Shown one piece after another: positions 31,584 to 44,221 of a stretch of DNA of 64,000 nt. The stretch is from Pyrenophora tritici-repentis (lineage: Eukaryota > Ascomycota > Dothideomycetes > Pleosporales > Pleosporaceae), in NCBI RefSeq assembly GCF_003171515.1, contig NC_089396.1, forward strand, positions 1,612,001-1,676,000. The letters are read 5' to 3'. The notes under the pieces were generated by a model. That model did not search any database, was not told where the DNA came from, and worked only from the letters and a program-made list of their open reading frames with translations. The position numbers and the translations under genes are program-made. Within the stretch, counting starts at the first letter, position 1. Every line of letters starts with the position of its first letter.

Positions 31584-34152
31584 ATACAAGGTACGTCAGC
31601 ACATACGCCAGACATGTTTTAGAACTCATGGAAAGAAATTAATAACAGTCTTTTGTCATTCATTCCACCCTTATGTACCCTTCCTTTCATTATTGTCACA
31701 TTTCACTTCCCGACAGGGAACTGAGCGCCGATACAGGCAAAGTCTATGTCTTGTAGATATGGGCAACGAGGTTTGACGATTCGCGGAACCTTTTCGATGG
31801 CTGGATCTGCAGTATGTGTGATAGGAGTATCAGAAGAGGAGGCAGAGTATTGCACTACGACGCTCAAACAACACGTTAGTCCAGCCAAGATAGATCTAGA
31901 AAGATATGACGTACGAAGCTGAGTTGCATTCCTGTTCGTCATCCGTTTTGACTTCTCTCATCGTGGCTCTAATACCAGCAAAAATGCTCATGCTGGTCTG
32001 GGCTGACATGCGGTTAGCAATTGTTCTATGACGATCTCTAGCGATACGTACTGGAGTATTTCTTTGCCGAATACTGAATGAGGATTTGCACGTAAAATTT
32101 CAACTATAACCACAAAATCCAGAAAAGGAGATAGTGAAGTACTCGTGAAGATTGGCTCCGGCTCCGCCTTCCACGTCAACCATGCTCGTGTGTTGTCCAT
32201 GCGTCTTATTTTCAGCAACTACCTGCAGGGCATTTAACACGGTCAGTATCGGCCGCACGTTACAGGATTATTTCACTCGAATCCTTCGAAGAAAGGCGAC
32301 CAATGACGAATGATTGGGCACCGTCCTACCAGAACGCGTATGATGTTCGTGAAGACACGCTTTGGTTCAGCCAGTCCGTCACTTGGGATGCCCTGAGACA
32401 TCAGGCCTAGGCCAGAAATAGTAAGTGAATGCAGTGTTGAGGGCTGTAAGTCTCACCAGTCAATATAGTAGAGCTTCTTGATTCTGGCTGGTCAGGACGC
32501 TCGCCACTCCAGAGGTATCGGGCTGCTTTCCTGCAAGTTCAGCCCAAGAATTCGGCCTCGATATAGTAAATGCCTTTCCAAGAAGACTGTGTCTTTTCTG
32601 ATTTGCCATTGCCTGTGCCGCTGTTCTTCGACTTACAGGCTATTTGCTGGAATTTGGTGCGAGGATATGCTACGGCGCGCTCATGAATTATAATGGTCAA
32701 TAATCTGCAATCAGTGCCCTCTCGGCCCCGGATCTGCAGAGAAGATGTCGAAGCTAGTGAAAAAGCGTGGTTGATGGTGAAAATTAGAGCTAATTTCTTT
32801 AGGAGACACCTGCATAAGCCGAGATCTTCGACAAGCCTAGCCTTCTCCATTAACCGATCCGGCTCCTAAATCAGCCCCGCTCGGCTTTCAAATCAGCTGG
32901 GCACCCATGCAATATACAGCCCATCCGCTTTTGTGAGGCCCCGGAAACCAACAAAAATACCAAATTGCAACAAGGGATTTAAGCCGATTGGATTAGCTTG
33001 TTCTTCCGGTCGTGCGCCTGGCCGTTGCGGCAGCTTCTATGCCGAAGCATGGAGTGGGTACCAGGTGTTGCTACTGGGTCAACTTGATCCTATGTAGGGC
33101 GTTGGATTCCATATATCGGTACCCAGTCGCAAGGTACCATGCCTCTAGTACTGGCAATTATCGGGCAGCCTGATGCCCAGTTCTGCATGGTCTCTACCAG
33201 CAGCGCATGGCTGCGTGTGGTTCAAGTGCGCGTCAACGGCGTGCGACTACTACTACTGAGGTAGCCTTGGTGCTCAAATTCTCACACCATTCACCTAGGC
33301 GCAACCTTACCGTAACAACACATCGCTCTATCTCCAATCCATGATCTCGAAAGGAGATCTCAGAGATATCATGAGTCATGCCATCATCCCATCAGTTTGG
33401 ATCAAACTCATCGAAGCAGAGCCACGGATTCTTCTTTCCTTTCGTCATTGCTGCATACCTCTAATCAGGTTTGTTCTTCCTCAATCATAGTCTGTTACGA
33501 CATGAGCCACGTGTAATGCTCTAGTTCATGCCGAGATCCAGGTTGCGGGAGAGCTGACCTTTCTAGCATGACTTGTTTTGCCTAATTTGGTCTACAACCC
33601 TCGGGTCGGTTGGAAATGCCGTAGCGGCATGTGGAGAAGCCTACCGCTGATCAAATACCAGGCCATGTGGAACAAAAGAGTCGGGCTGGGGCGTTGATTG
33701 CTCTATAACACGAAACGCAGAGCACCACTCAACGCCTGGTTCCCCACTGGGCCACACTCTTCATCACAAAGACGTAGCTGATATACTCAGATCAAAGCGC
33801 AATGGGTGGAGCTATACACCATCATATTCACGCCCCCGCATAGCTATAACACCCTTAACATCTTACTATGCTTCCGGACTAGTCACACTCCCACTGAGTA
33901 CCTAACCCCTCATTGTCGAGACGTACGTGTGCCATATCCCTTGGTCTCCCGTCTATGTCACGCAGATTACCATGCTACTTTGACGGAACCTCGTAAGGTT
34001 TGAAACAGCAGCCTTATTCACAGCTTATATAACCGAATCTGGTTGACCTCCAATGTTAATTCATATTCAAGTGCTGATCTACAAAGGATCGCCATGAAGA
34101 GCACCCAGGATTACTACAAAAAATTATAAGTTTCACTCTCCAGAAAAGTTCG
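31584..34152. other. Intergenic region
   Basis: Short overlapping frames only; none has family motifs. I see no repeat or RNA gene. Confidence 0.5.
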
Positions 34153-34809
34153 ATGAGGCTCAAGTCGGTAGATGATAGAGAGACTAGTGCTCACGAGGCT
34201 AAGCTAATCCTAATGGGGTTTGGCTGGACATGCTGGCAGCCCAGTGTGAATCCTTCACCGGTGGCCTTAGCCGATGTAGCGAACACGTTCGTCACCATAC
34301 AGCATATGTACCTCAGCGACTTCGGCCCCACTAGTGAGGACGGCCCGGCTTTTCCTATTTTGGGTTTTCACCGCGCGCGTCGCCCCCTTTTCCAGTTGCC
34401 CTCTTCAACCAGTCATGGGGTAATCTGTCAAGCTGGGAGCGTAAACATCAACGGCCATCATACGTTCATGTATTCTCTCTTGTCTACAGCCTGTCAGCTC
34501 ATTCTCACTACATTTGTATTGCCATATTTGTCCCCATCCCTTGTCGGATTTTGGCTGGAAGTATTACTAGGTAATATCATAAGAAATATCTCCGTCGTTA
34601 CTATTCATCATGTAGCCCTGGGTGCCCTCCTATTACTCGTCAAACTGCGATTCCATACAGCTGAGCTCGAGCTCGTCCGCTCGCACGTCAGCCCTCAACA
34701 GTTGAAGGTTGCCTTGACTCTCTTGTTGTTGGCCCTTATCGTAAGGTGTTTCGTCGCTCTTTGGTTTGGAGTGTATTTTGTTCTTACATGTCGTCAGTAC
34801 TTGATTTAA
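34153..34809 (+). CDS. Hypothetical protein, possible membrane protein
   Basis: A single ATG-started frame of 218 codons. The second half has two or three hydrophobic stretches (around residues 108-145 and 185-210) that could cross a membrane. I recognise no family, and the first half has no clear domain. It may be a lineage-specific gene or a chance frame, since codon use is not distinctive. Confidence 0.25.
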   Translation: MRLKSVDDRETSAHEAKLILMGFGWTCWQPSVNPSPVALADVANTFVTIQHMYLSDFGPTSEDGPAFPILGFHRARRPLFQLPSSTSHGVICQAGSVNINGHHTFMYSLLSTACQLILTTFVLPYLSPSLVGFWLEVLLGNIIRNISVVTIHHVALGALLLLVKLRFHTAELELVRSHVSPQQLKVALTLLLLALIVRCFVALWFGVYFVLTCRQYLI

Positions 34810-36598
34810 ATTATCGGAGTCACAATTCACGATGGAATGTCCATATCATGCTTATTCATCTCCGAGGAAACGTCGCCCGTATGATTCTGGGTATGGACGG
34901 AGTGAGGCATAGTAATATCCCAAGTCGGTATGAGATTTATCTTGTGCTGAGCGAACATTAATATATAGACAACTATCAGAGAAAGATCTAATATAAGAAA
35001 GCAAGGCGTTGGAATGAGTGTGAGCCAGGCTGGATAAAACAGCAAGAACGACATGATCGGGTGTCTTTATGTACATGACTTTTCGGGTGACAACTTCATG
35101 GCGGCTCATGTTCTTCGAAATCGACCCGGTTTCAGAAATTGACACGCAGTACTGAGAGATGGGCCAGGTAGTGTAGGTGGCCATGGCTTCACGAGCCTTG
35201 CAACGCATCATCTGTCCAATCTAGGCAATTCATCCGTCGGCTAACCTCAACGAGTCAAGTTTGGCTGTGTTTTGCCGGCGTTATCAACCAAGAGTTTATA
35301 GACGGAATTATTTTCTCTAGCCATGACATTGCGCAGGGTTGGCATGGGCGAACCATCTCCGCGTGGCTGGGGCATACCTCGTAAAGCGATCGCCGGGCTG
35401 TGCTGTTCCCATTCCGCGTGGTCTTGCGAGCGAACTGTCAACCTAGCTGTTTCGTTCGAGCATGCAAATGCTGGCAACCTTCTCGCACTCGGGCATTCCT
35501 AAGGTTTTCTTCTTCTTTCGTTTTGGCGATCGCCTGTAGGAGCCATCCAGTACCCCATGAACCCCGTTGGCGTTAGTACATCTGTGCCCATCATCCTTCG
35601 ATATTACTGGACACGATTACTCTGAAACTTTCATTCTAAATTGCATTGATCTTCTCCCCAGCTTCCAATCCCGAAGCGGAATCGATCGCTTGAAATTTGA
35701 CACCGAGATACCGACATGCAAATGTCAGATATTCACTCTCATCTGGAATACTGATGAAATAGGTAATAATGGTGATGATATTGATTATTGATTGTGTGTT
35801 GGTTCTGTCTACGGTCGTGGGCACACCTGGGGGGTGCCAAGCCTTCCTGTGATCCGATTGGCTCTCTCAGATGCCGGGTCGCGCTAGTCTAACCCAGCGT
35901 CTGTACGCTCTCATCTTCAACAGTGCTATTATCTGACAGCAAATTTAGGCCCCCTAGAAACAATCACTGGCGAAGTCATGTCCCATGAACGAAACATTCA
36001 CTTTAATACATGAACAAGGACGTTGCTTACCATGTAAAAAGTTTGAGGCGTTTTATATTGAGTTGAGTTTGCTTTGCTTTTACATGTGAAGTGTCTGGTA
36101 GGTGCAGAAGCACGTGACTGAACATGCAGATACACCAAATCCGTATTCGCATTTCACCATCCACAATTAACAGAAGTGCAGGGTCTTGTTATGCCATAAC
36201 CAGACTTTTATATCTCAAACAAGACACTAGAGACTCTAAGTACCACCCCACAGGCTGTTGACATCTGTATACAGTCCATGATAGCCCTTGCCAATACTCA
36301 GGTATCTTTGTTGAACTGTTCACCAACGCCCGTCAAGTCCATGCTCATACCATGAAGGTCTCGGGTCAGAGTGGCAGTAGATCGATGGCCGGTAGTAGTT
36401 GGGGTTCGTTCGACGCGTTCCTCGCTGATGGTTGAACAGGCGCAGTTGGCTCGAATACTATAGCAACGTATTAGCGGGTGTCTTTCGTGATTAAGTCGTT
36501 GTAGTAAGGGCATACGATGATGTCTCTGCGACGTTACTAGTCGAAACAGTTTGGGCATTGGAGGCGGTGGCCCTAGTCGGTGATGATGCACCAACCAT
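34810..36598. other. Intergenic region
   Basis: No supported gene. Its last 8 bases (36591-36598, CCAACCAT) are the left duplication of a MITE. Confidence 0.5.
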
Positions 36599-36726
36599 CA
36601 GACTCCGCAACAATCAATCGGATCGGCATGATTGATTCCTATCTAGGTTAAAGGCTGCCTAATGAAGTAATTCTTTAACCTATATAGGAATCAATCATGT
36701 CAATCGATTGATTGTTGCGGAGTCTG
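36599..36726. mobile_element. hAT-type MITE, 128 bp
   Basis: Perfect inverted ends starting CAGACTCCGCAACAATCAAT and a perfect 8-bp duplication CCAACCAT (36591-36598 and 36727-36734). The interior is also self-complementary (CTATCTAGGTTAAAG against CTTTAACCTATATAG), so the whole unit folds back. It has no coding capacity. CAG ends with 8-bp duplications fit hAT. The ends are related to those of the three MITEs at 43.4-45.0 kb. Confidence 0.9.
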
Positions 36727-36734
36727 CCAACCAT

Positions 36735-37765
36735 ACCGGGGATGTAGGAAGGTACTATCGCTGCAGAACTGTCTGAAGAGATATGCCAGGAATAGTCGAT
36801 TGACAGTAAATGTAAAGAACGAAGAAAGGAACATGGCCATATTTATGAGAAGGAAAGACTGCAATGATCATAATGGCGCAGAAGAAACAAGCGTACAAAC
36901 TCAATGATGGTCAAGACTGAGTGCATTATACAGCTTGCAGGACGAGGCAAATGATTGGCTCACGTCAAGGCGGCTGACCAGTTGATTGGCGCATGGGCTT
37001 CTCTGCCCTATGTGGCGCCCAGTGTATGCCTCACCCTCGCAGCTCGGGATTTCAGCCCCCGACGCTTTGACGCCCAGGTGCTGAGAACCTCCTGCTGTCC
37101 TTACCCTCATCACTTCTTGCCCAACTTCTCCACCTGAAGCACGAACAGATAGAACACAATGTCAATCTTCCTTGGAATTTATCTCGGGTTCCCATTTCCG
37201 CCATCTGCCGAGACATTCATAGCGTAGCACGCGCACCTACCAGTTACTGCAGTTGCAGTGCAGTGTAGTCCACCCTGATAACATCTTAACCACGCCAGGA
37301 AAATGATGCCCTCCACTTCTATCTTTCTGCCGAGGCATGGAGATTTCCGCACGTTGGGAAGCAACGGGCAGATCACAGGGTAAGTAGCCACTTCCCCAAC
37401 GCAGACAGATCCGAGACGATCTTACGCCACATGCACTCGCCACGGTTTGCAGATCTCCCTGTGGCTGTGCATGCAAGTTGTCCAGGTACAAAACCGGTCG
37501 TCGTCCAACGTTGGGTTGCTATCGGAGTACGAAATATGAAGCTAGAAGACTAGAATGCTGCAGAGAGCTGCAAAGAGCTGCATATGTCCTGATGAAGGCC
37601 CATCTGGCGAAGTGTAGAATTGGAGATACGTGTCTTGGCGTATGCTGGTCATGGTAGTCCTCCGTCTATCCAGTGGTAATGCATGCTACATGGTTAGCAA
37701 GGCATGCAGTGGACTTACACATGATGCACGAAATAATTCGATTCTATATGCGCATGCGCATTCCT
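36735..37765. other. Intergenic region, 3' of ALG5
   Basis: No supported gene; only short opposing frames. Confidence 0.5.
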
Positions 37766-38992
37766 CTAGTCTCTCTGATAGATCCCTGCTATCCAGCATG
37801 CTCTCAGCAGGGCAAGACCCCATGCCATACCGATACTATCCCAGATTACATTGAGCTTGCTACCCATGACCTCCTTCCATCCAATAGCGACTTCAATCAT
37901 GGCAATGTCGGCACTCTCTGCCAACATGAGCATTTCAACGTCGAAAATCCAGCCCTCGGAATGCATGTACGGCACAATGTATGGAAGTGATGGGCGCGAG
38001 AAAAGCTTGAAACCGCATTGTGTGTCCCTAATACGGGCAGTGGCCGGTGGTGTCATGACGCGGAGTAAGATGTGGAAAGAGTGCATGAGGAAGTTGCGAA
38101 GTCTAGAGCGCTGCACGACAGCTTCGCTGCCGACCAGGTGGGCTCGGGAGCCAATCGCAACGCCGCGACCATGCTTGTCTTCTATGCTTTGACATCCTTC
38201 CACTAGTTTGCCTAGGTCTGAGAAACGACTTGCGCCGTCAGCGTCTGCGAAGACGATGTATTTGCCTCTGGCGTGACGCATTCCGTGTGTGACTGCTCCG
38301 CCTTTCCCTCTGTTCTCTTCTAGAGTTATAACACGGATACTGCCGTGTGGAATGTGGGTTGAATGTGGTGACTTGGCGTCGCCGTTCTTCGACCATGGCC
38401 CTGGCTTTGACTTTGGATGTTGGCTCAATTGGTGCTCCTTCGCAAACTCCAGCGCCTTGTCGACCGTGCCGTCTGAACTTCCGTCGTTCACGATCAAGAT
38501 CTCCCAGCCTTTTTGGCTCTTCTCACCCTTTCCACCAGCGTGTGCGTCTCCATACTCGCTCTGAAGGTAATCCACCGCCTCTTCCAGCATGCCCTCTAGG
38601 CGCTCCTCCTCGTTGTACGCAGGCACCACGACACTCATGAATAGCTCTGGTTCCTCGATAGGCATTTGTGGCGGTATCACGACCCTTTTCCCGGGCTCTT
38701 TCGCTGCTTCTTTCTTCGCATTCTCTTTCTCGGCTGCCCATTTATCTAGCCAACAAGGTAATTCTCGCGGGTCGCTTCGCGCGCCATCTGGTAGTATTGT
38801 CGTATATTGCTTTTCCGAACGTCGCGGAGGTCGCGGAGTGGGCGCTAAGAGGTTCAATGCCATGTAGGCCTATTCCTCGTGGTCGCATTAGTCGCGTGTA
38901 ATTAGTCGTGTGCGCGCATGTGTTCATACCAGAAATCCCAGTACAGCCAGTAACACGCCTAATCCGACGACAATTACCCATATCGGAGGCAT
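37766..38992 (-). CDS. ALG5: Dolichyl-phosphate beta-glucosyltransferase
   Basis: Exon 1 38930-38992 and exon 2 37766-38869 with a 60-nt intron (GTATGA...GGAATAG, phase 0), giving 388 aa. Exon 1 encodes a 21-residue hydrophobic anchor (MPPIWVIVVGLGVLLAVL…), as in known ALG5 proteins, which supports this start over the ATG three codons into exon 2. The GT2 (GT-A fold) features follow: SVVVPAYNEEERL near 98, ILIVNDGSSDGT near 140, FADADGA near 230 (metal-binding DxD), GSRAHL near 260, and a conserved CGFKLF block. The enzyme transfers glucose from UDP-glucose to dolichyl phosphate on the cytosolic face of the ER, making the donor for the last glucoses of the N-glycan precursor. It appears intact. 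Confidence 0.95.
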
Positions 38993-40334
38993 TTCAATAG
39001 GAAATCTCAAGTTTGACCCAAATCCATAGCCAGTGTCCTGGCGTTGCGTGCCAAACGCGCGGTTCTCTTTTGCCATAACGTGTGGTTGCGGGGCCCTCTT
39101 GAGGGCTGTCCAACGGTCGTGTTACCGAACAGCCGTTGACATTGAGTTTGGTGGCAACAATGATATCGAAGTACGAAGCGAATGAGTGTTATGCAGTGAC
39201 AAAAGAATGAAAGCAATTATATTAACGCGACAGCCAATTGACGTACGAAGATGCAACGTGGAAGCTGACGTACAAGACGGCCCGAGGTCCATTCCTAGGT
39301 TAGTAAGCCCCGCGACTAGGTACCAGCGCTAGTGATGCCTTCGTTTCGTGCAACACAAACGTTCCTGATGACACTGCCCCTAGAAACACTCGCAATGTTC
39401 GCTCGTCTCTGATTCTTGTCAAAACAGAAACCTAGATTGGCTAACCACCTGCATCCATTAATGTTGGGTCTAACGCATCACCGATTCCCCATGCCAATGG
39501 ACCGATAGACCGGTTTGGTACCAGCTGCCATCATCGTTGATTGAATCCACCAAGTACCAAACATGTGTCCCTGAAAAACAACGAGATTCCACTAACGTTG
39601 TTGCTGCGCACAACTGGCACAATACGGTTCCAAGCTTGTTTCAGTCTCGACAAACGGATCAACGCGCCAGACCTGCAATTTGTACCGGGGCATGGGTAGG
39701 CAGTCCCAAACATGTCTGCTCAGTATGCATCGCAGAAATATTGTTGATTACAATTGCATCTTTTCTTCCCTGTATTCGCTTCTTTCCCATCCCTACCAGT
39801 ACTCTTAGTGTACCAGACATATGCTACAAGGCTGTGAGTCCAATTCGTAAGCGACCCACGTAGCGCCTTTTCTTAGTTTCGTCGCGATCTAGTACTTTCG
39901 CGTTGTTTTTCAGGCTAGAGCATCCTGTGGGAGCGCCTACGCGTTTATTACTTCGCTTGGGAACTGAGCAGTGGCGTGAAAATCTAAAAAGCTTTCGGCA
40001 AATGCGAATAGTACTGGGATCCTAGGATATGATTCGCCAAATAGTAGCTTGATGGGTTCCATGGTACGATGTGACAGACCATTCCTCCCACACACATACG
40101 CGGGGATTTGATAGCCAAAATCTGCTACGAGTATCAAAGAGCATCTTCCTTGTCATATTTCACACTGAGTACCCCCGAATCTGTCAATAAACTTGACCAT
40201 AGTAGCAGTCTAGATTACAGCTTATATTTTAGAGTAATCAGACAGCTATGAAGAATCAATACGATCTCGCCCGAGAAGGGTCAGGAAATCTTCTACTAGA
40301 CAGGTTATCCACCTCCGATCCGATATCGTTGCGC
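38993..40334. other. Intergenic region
   Basis: Upstream region of ALG5, then sequence without a recognisable gene. Confidence 0.5.
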
Positions 40335-40390
40335 ATACGGCAAGCCTTCTGAAGCTCCCTGATGAGCTGCTATTAGATATCATCGACCAG

Positions 40391-40404
40391 CCCCCCCCCC
40401 CCCC
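40391..40404 (+). repeat. C14 homopolymer in F-box remnant
   Basis: Fourteen consecutive Cs inside the former coding frame; a likely slippage site and possible cause of one frameshift. Confidence 0.9.
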
Positions 40405-40789
40405 AGTCGCTTCGCGACCGACGCAACGCGCTTATTGCTCTTAACAAGATATGTAAGCAGCTCCGACGAATAGCGCTAAAGCCCCTTTACGCGCACCTGT
40501 ACATCCCTGTCTGTAGGATTCCTCGTTTGGTTTCTTTTTATCTCGCGAATCTAGATCTGACAAAAATCATCTAGACGGTCGAAATACCTTTGCATCCATT
40601 CTACACATCTACGCCATCGTATGTCCTATGTCTCTATGACTGAAACGCCCAGTCAGAGCATGCAGCAAGGTCGAATGAGCAGTTCGAACCATAGATTTTG
40701 ATTCCTGAATTATTCAAATCAGGCCGAGTTAGCACGAATCAGAGTTAAATCAGAGTCAGGTGATGTTGGTGTTTTTGTATAGTTATACT

Positions 40790-43185
40790 GCAAATAGTGT
40801 CCTTGCAGCCTCACTGTCGCTCCCATAATTACTGTCAATGTAGTTATTTGGCAGTCTATAAGTGACACCACGGTGTGACCAGTCCTCCAACAACTCCGAG
40901 CATCTAATTGTGTTGGCACTTAACTGAGATCTCTCCCACGACGTTGTCCTTCTCGCCTTACTAAATGTTCACTCCGACTCAGCGCTCATTGCGAAGGCAG
41001 AGAGCACGTCAATAGCGAGTTGTGACAAGGCAGGGAAGGTTTATCGTTGTGTCAGCTAGGTCCACCACTTAATAACCGTTATTTGTCTCCCTTCCAGGGT
41101 TGGCAGTTAACTCGGAGGGGCGTAGATAAAGGCTTTAAAGTTGTCCTCACTGTCTACAACAACGGCTAATTGTCGTTGCCACTAATTAAAGGCTAGCAAA
41201 TTGGCTGCAGAGGTGTCTTAATCCCTAAGGCTGCTAGACAGGGTAGGCTTAAGCCGATCACGGTATATATGCCACAAGGCCTCTGCCCGTTACAGACCTA
41301 ATTTTAACTACTTCTTCTTCTCTGTTGTATTCTATTAGTTCTGTAGCTATTTGTAACGACGCTCTAGGTGTAGGAGGGCAGCTGTAATATAGGCACCACT
41401 CTTATTAATAAGCGCGTAGTACTTACTAAAGAGAAACTAGGCCATATTTAGTGGGGCGAGCAGAGTCTTATGCTTGGAATGGTGCTTCTGTTATTCTTCG
41501 AAGTGGTTAATTAGGAATTCTATAGATACTTAGAAACAGTTAAGGGTTACTTAATATCTCCCTGCCTTAAGAGTTACCTCCTTAAAGGGAAGAAGAAAGT
41601 TATAGACATGTTCTAAGAGTGTCTAGTCGTCGTCTATAAACACAACTAACTCTAAAGCATTAGGATATTTCGTATACAACGCGTTAAGAATAGGCCTTAT
41701 TCTAAAGGCCTCTTTAATTATAAGAAGCTAACTATTCCACCGTGTCTCGCCTAGAATTTTAGGGATAGTTGCGAGGCACTCTAAAAATCCTTTCGCCAGT
41801 CTCTTAAAGGCTTAATTAAACTTATCGTCTCACAGAATAACTGCAAAACTGTAGAGTTTTACAAGTGCAAGGTGCCTTACAAGGGCCGTTTCTGTAATGT
41901 CGCAGTTACTCCCACTATAACTTTCCGTCCCGTCCCTGTCAGACTCTAGTTATAATAACCTTGCTCTTTTATATCCTAGTTCCGCTGCTTCTTCATTCGT
42001 TGCGAACATAAAGGCCTATGTAGCGAGGTTAATAATATAGCTAATGCAACGTAGTCTTCGTATCTTCTTAGTCTAATAGTTAATGCCTTCAGCACCTATA
42101 AAGGCCTTAATTGCACAGATAAGCGTATCATTCACTCCTACATTGTTAGAGGTTATCTAGCCCAACCTTGTAGTAAGGTTGTACTCCTTGATAGTCTGTA
42201 TAAGAAGTGTAGCTAATTATGCGCTAGTTTTAGACTCTTCGCTGTTAATGTTAACAAGGTTAAGAAGAAGTTAAACTAGCTGTCTATTTTAGTCAATAAA
42301 CTAGACATTTACTACCTAGAAGTGCTTGTGCCCGTGCATCGTCTTCCACGTGTTAGTGCTAATATAGAAGCAGCTAATTGTATCGTCGCAGAGGTACCAG
42401 ATAACCTCTTGTTAAGCGCAGAAGTTCTAGACAATGCGTAAGGACAGTGAGCTACTAGAGCGAAGCAATACATGTTTAGCCTTAGGGTTAACAGCTATAA
42501 TTAACGCTTTGAATTTGTTAGAGACCACTAATTTGTGTAATATACTACACACTGTTACGAAGCGGGCGAGGGCGTTAGGGAACAGCTGCTTTTAAGCAGC
42601 ATTGCGGAGGACTGTGACGGCTTAGTTGTAACTAGATTCAGCATGCTTTATAGCCATATTATAAAGGCCTTATTGCAGGTTATTAGTTTGTGCAATCGTC
42701 GAGGGTGTAGCTAAGAATCTACCCACAAAGATAGCATGTTTTTAGAGGTGACAAGCCGCATTGCTTGATAGGCCCTTCTAGTTACAATTATCCTCTACGC
42801 AGTAGAATATTTGATAGCTATAATTATCCTTCTTAGCCTTGTAGGGTAGCTGTGCTCTTGCGTGCTTCTAAACTAACTTGTCCTTCTGCCCGAGGCCTCT
42901 GTGAGGTGTACTGCTGCCTCTCTTCCTCTTAAGATACTGTGCCCTAGTCTCCGTCACAGGAATAACTAGCGAAGGCGTCGGAGGTGCAGTTAATTAGGAC
43001 TAGCTGTCGGCATGGTTAAGGAAGGCGGTAATCGTCTCGTTAATATTAATCAGGCTAGTATTGTCGGTGTCCTCTGCAGCTCCTGTCTCGTCCAGCGGTG
43101 CAATTAACGCATCATCATATATATCATCCTCATCAGGGACAGCGAATGTCTAGGTCAGGCGTCTTCTTCTAGGACGATTGGCCAT
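40790..43185 (-). pseudogene. hAT transposase relic riddled with TAG stops
   Basis: Read on minus from ATG 43183-43185 (MANRPRRRRLT), one frame can be followed for most of the length and is interrupted by dozens of stops, nearly all TAG. Landmarks: BED-like finger (YCVEDNCN ... AACHL.KH) near 42700-42830; catalytic core region (STNTWKTMHGHKHF) near 42330; ETRWNS near 41745; an IDDD segment near 41630; KYYALINKSGAYITAALLH near 41400; and a hATC dimerisation motif (LAIDVLSAFAMSAESE) near 40980, followed by TGA where Arg is expected. Stops fall where hAT proteins have Trp or Gln. It cannot be functional. Confidence 0.85.
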
Positions 43186-43401
43186 AGTGGAAGGTGGGTT
43201 GTCAAGCGGAATAGCTTGGGATGAACTATGTCGATTAGTCTATCTATCGTGAGTGGCAGCCTATATAAGGCTTGCTAGCTAAGGGCAAACAGATAGACAA
43301 AGATCAGATAGAACAAAGATAGGATAGAACGATAGGGCAAATAGCAATCAGCTGTACAGACCGGAAGCTTCCCGGCTCCTTACCAGAGCTCTAGTTGATA
43401 T

Positions 43402-43563
43402 CACAGTCCGCAACAATCAATTAAGTGGGTCCTAGAAGGTTCAGATTGGATTGATTGATTACCGCTTTAAGCCTAGTAGTTACCTATAGGAGTTTAAGCC
43501 CTACCTAGATAGGTAAGTGGGTCTAGGAGAGTGACCGGATTGAATTGATTGTTGCGGAGTCTA
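43402..43563. mobile_element. hAT-type MITE, copy A (162 bp)
   Basis: Ends CACAGTCCGCAACAATCAAT and (inverted) TAGACTCCGCAACAATCAAT; perfect 8-bp duplication GTTGATAT (43394-43401 and 43564-43571). It lies inside the RIP-mutated hAT element. Apparently identical to copies B and C. Confidence 0.9.
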
Positions 43564-44059
43564 GTTGATATGGGTTAGTAGGTTAGATGAGGATGTGTAT
43601 ACAGCTGAGAGACCGAGTTCTTGAGGATTGGGTAGAGCCGAAGTCGAGCCGGCTGATTCAATTGATTCAGAGTCAAATCAAAAGGTCATGAATCTGAGTC
43701 AAATCAATCAAATCAAATCTGATTTGATTTGATTATGAATCAGGAATCAAAATCTATGGTTCGAACATAGCTGCCTCGAAATCATCCAGAATACGGACAT
43801 TTCCACACAGGGCAAGCGAGAATGGGTCACTGATGTCCTTGCCGGCCAAGCACCTGGACTCATGTACATTCTTTTTAATATGCTTCCAAAACTGACCTCA
43901 CTACTGTTGGGCTCAGAAAAATCCATCCCTATGGACATTTGTGAAGTTACAAGACTAGAGTGCCATATACGCTTTCAAGGCTGGACCCTCTCAAGACTCC
44001 ACCTTACGGCCAATACGCATGGACCACGATCATACCTAGATGAAGTTCTCAATCTAATC

Positions 44060-44221
44060 CACAGTCCGCAACAATCAATTAAGTGGGTCCTAGAAGGTTC
44101 AGATTGGATTGATTGATTACCGCTTTAAGCCTAGTAGTTACCTATAGGAGTTTAAGCCCTACCTAGATAGGTAAGTGGGTCTAGGAGAGTGACCGGATTG
44201 AATTGATTGTTGCGGAGTCTA
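44060..44221. mobile_element. hAT-type MITE, copy B (162 bp)
   Basis: Same 162-bp sequence as copies A and C; 8-bp duplication ATCTAATC (44052-44059 and 44222-44229). It interrupts the F-box remnant. Confidence 0.9.

Larger units (their letters stand above)
40690..43758 (-). mobile_element. RIP-mutated hAT DNA transposon (3069 bp)
   Basis: Inverted ends CATAGATTTTGATTCCTGA at 40690 and its complement ending at 43758, flanked by the 8-bp duplication GTTCGAAC (40682-40689 and 43759-43766; the duplication is itself palindromic). The interior carries the relic of a hAT transposase on the minus strand. The middle (about 40.9-43.2 kb) is AT-rich with very frequent TAG/CTA. MITE A is nested near the right end. 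Confidence 0.88.

Noticed and set aside
34153..34809. Confident call of a novel membrane protein
   Set aside because: A single frame with hydrophobic segments but no homology, introns or context is not enough; listed only with low confidence.
40790..43185. Many in-frame TAG codons as a sign of stop-codon reassignment or readthrough
   Set aside because: Host genes use TAG as a stop, some TAA and TGA stops also occur in the frame, and loss of both CAG and TGG is explained by CpA-to-TpA mutation.
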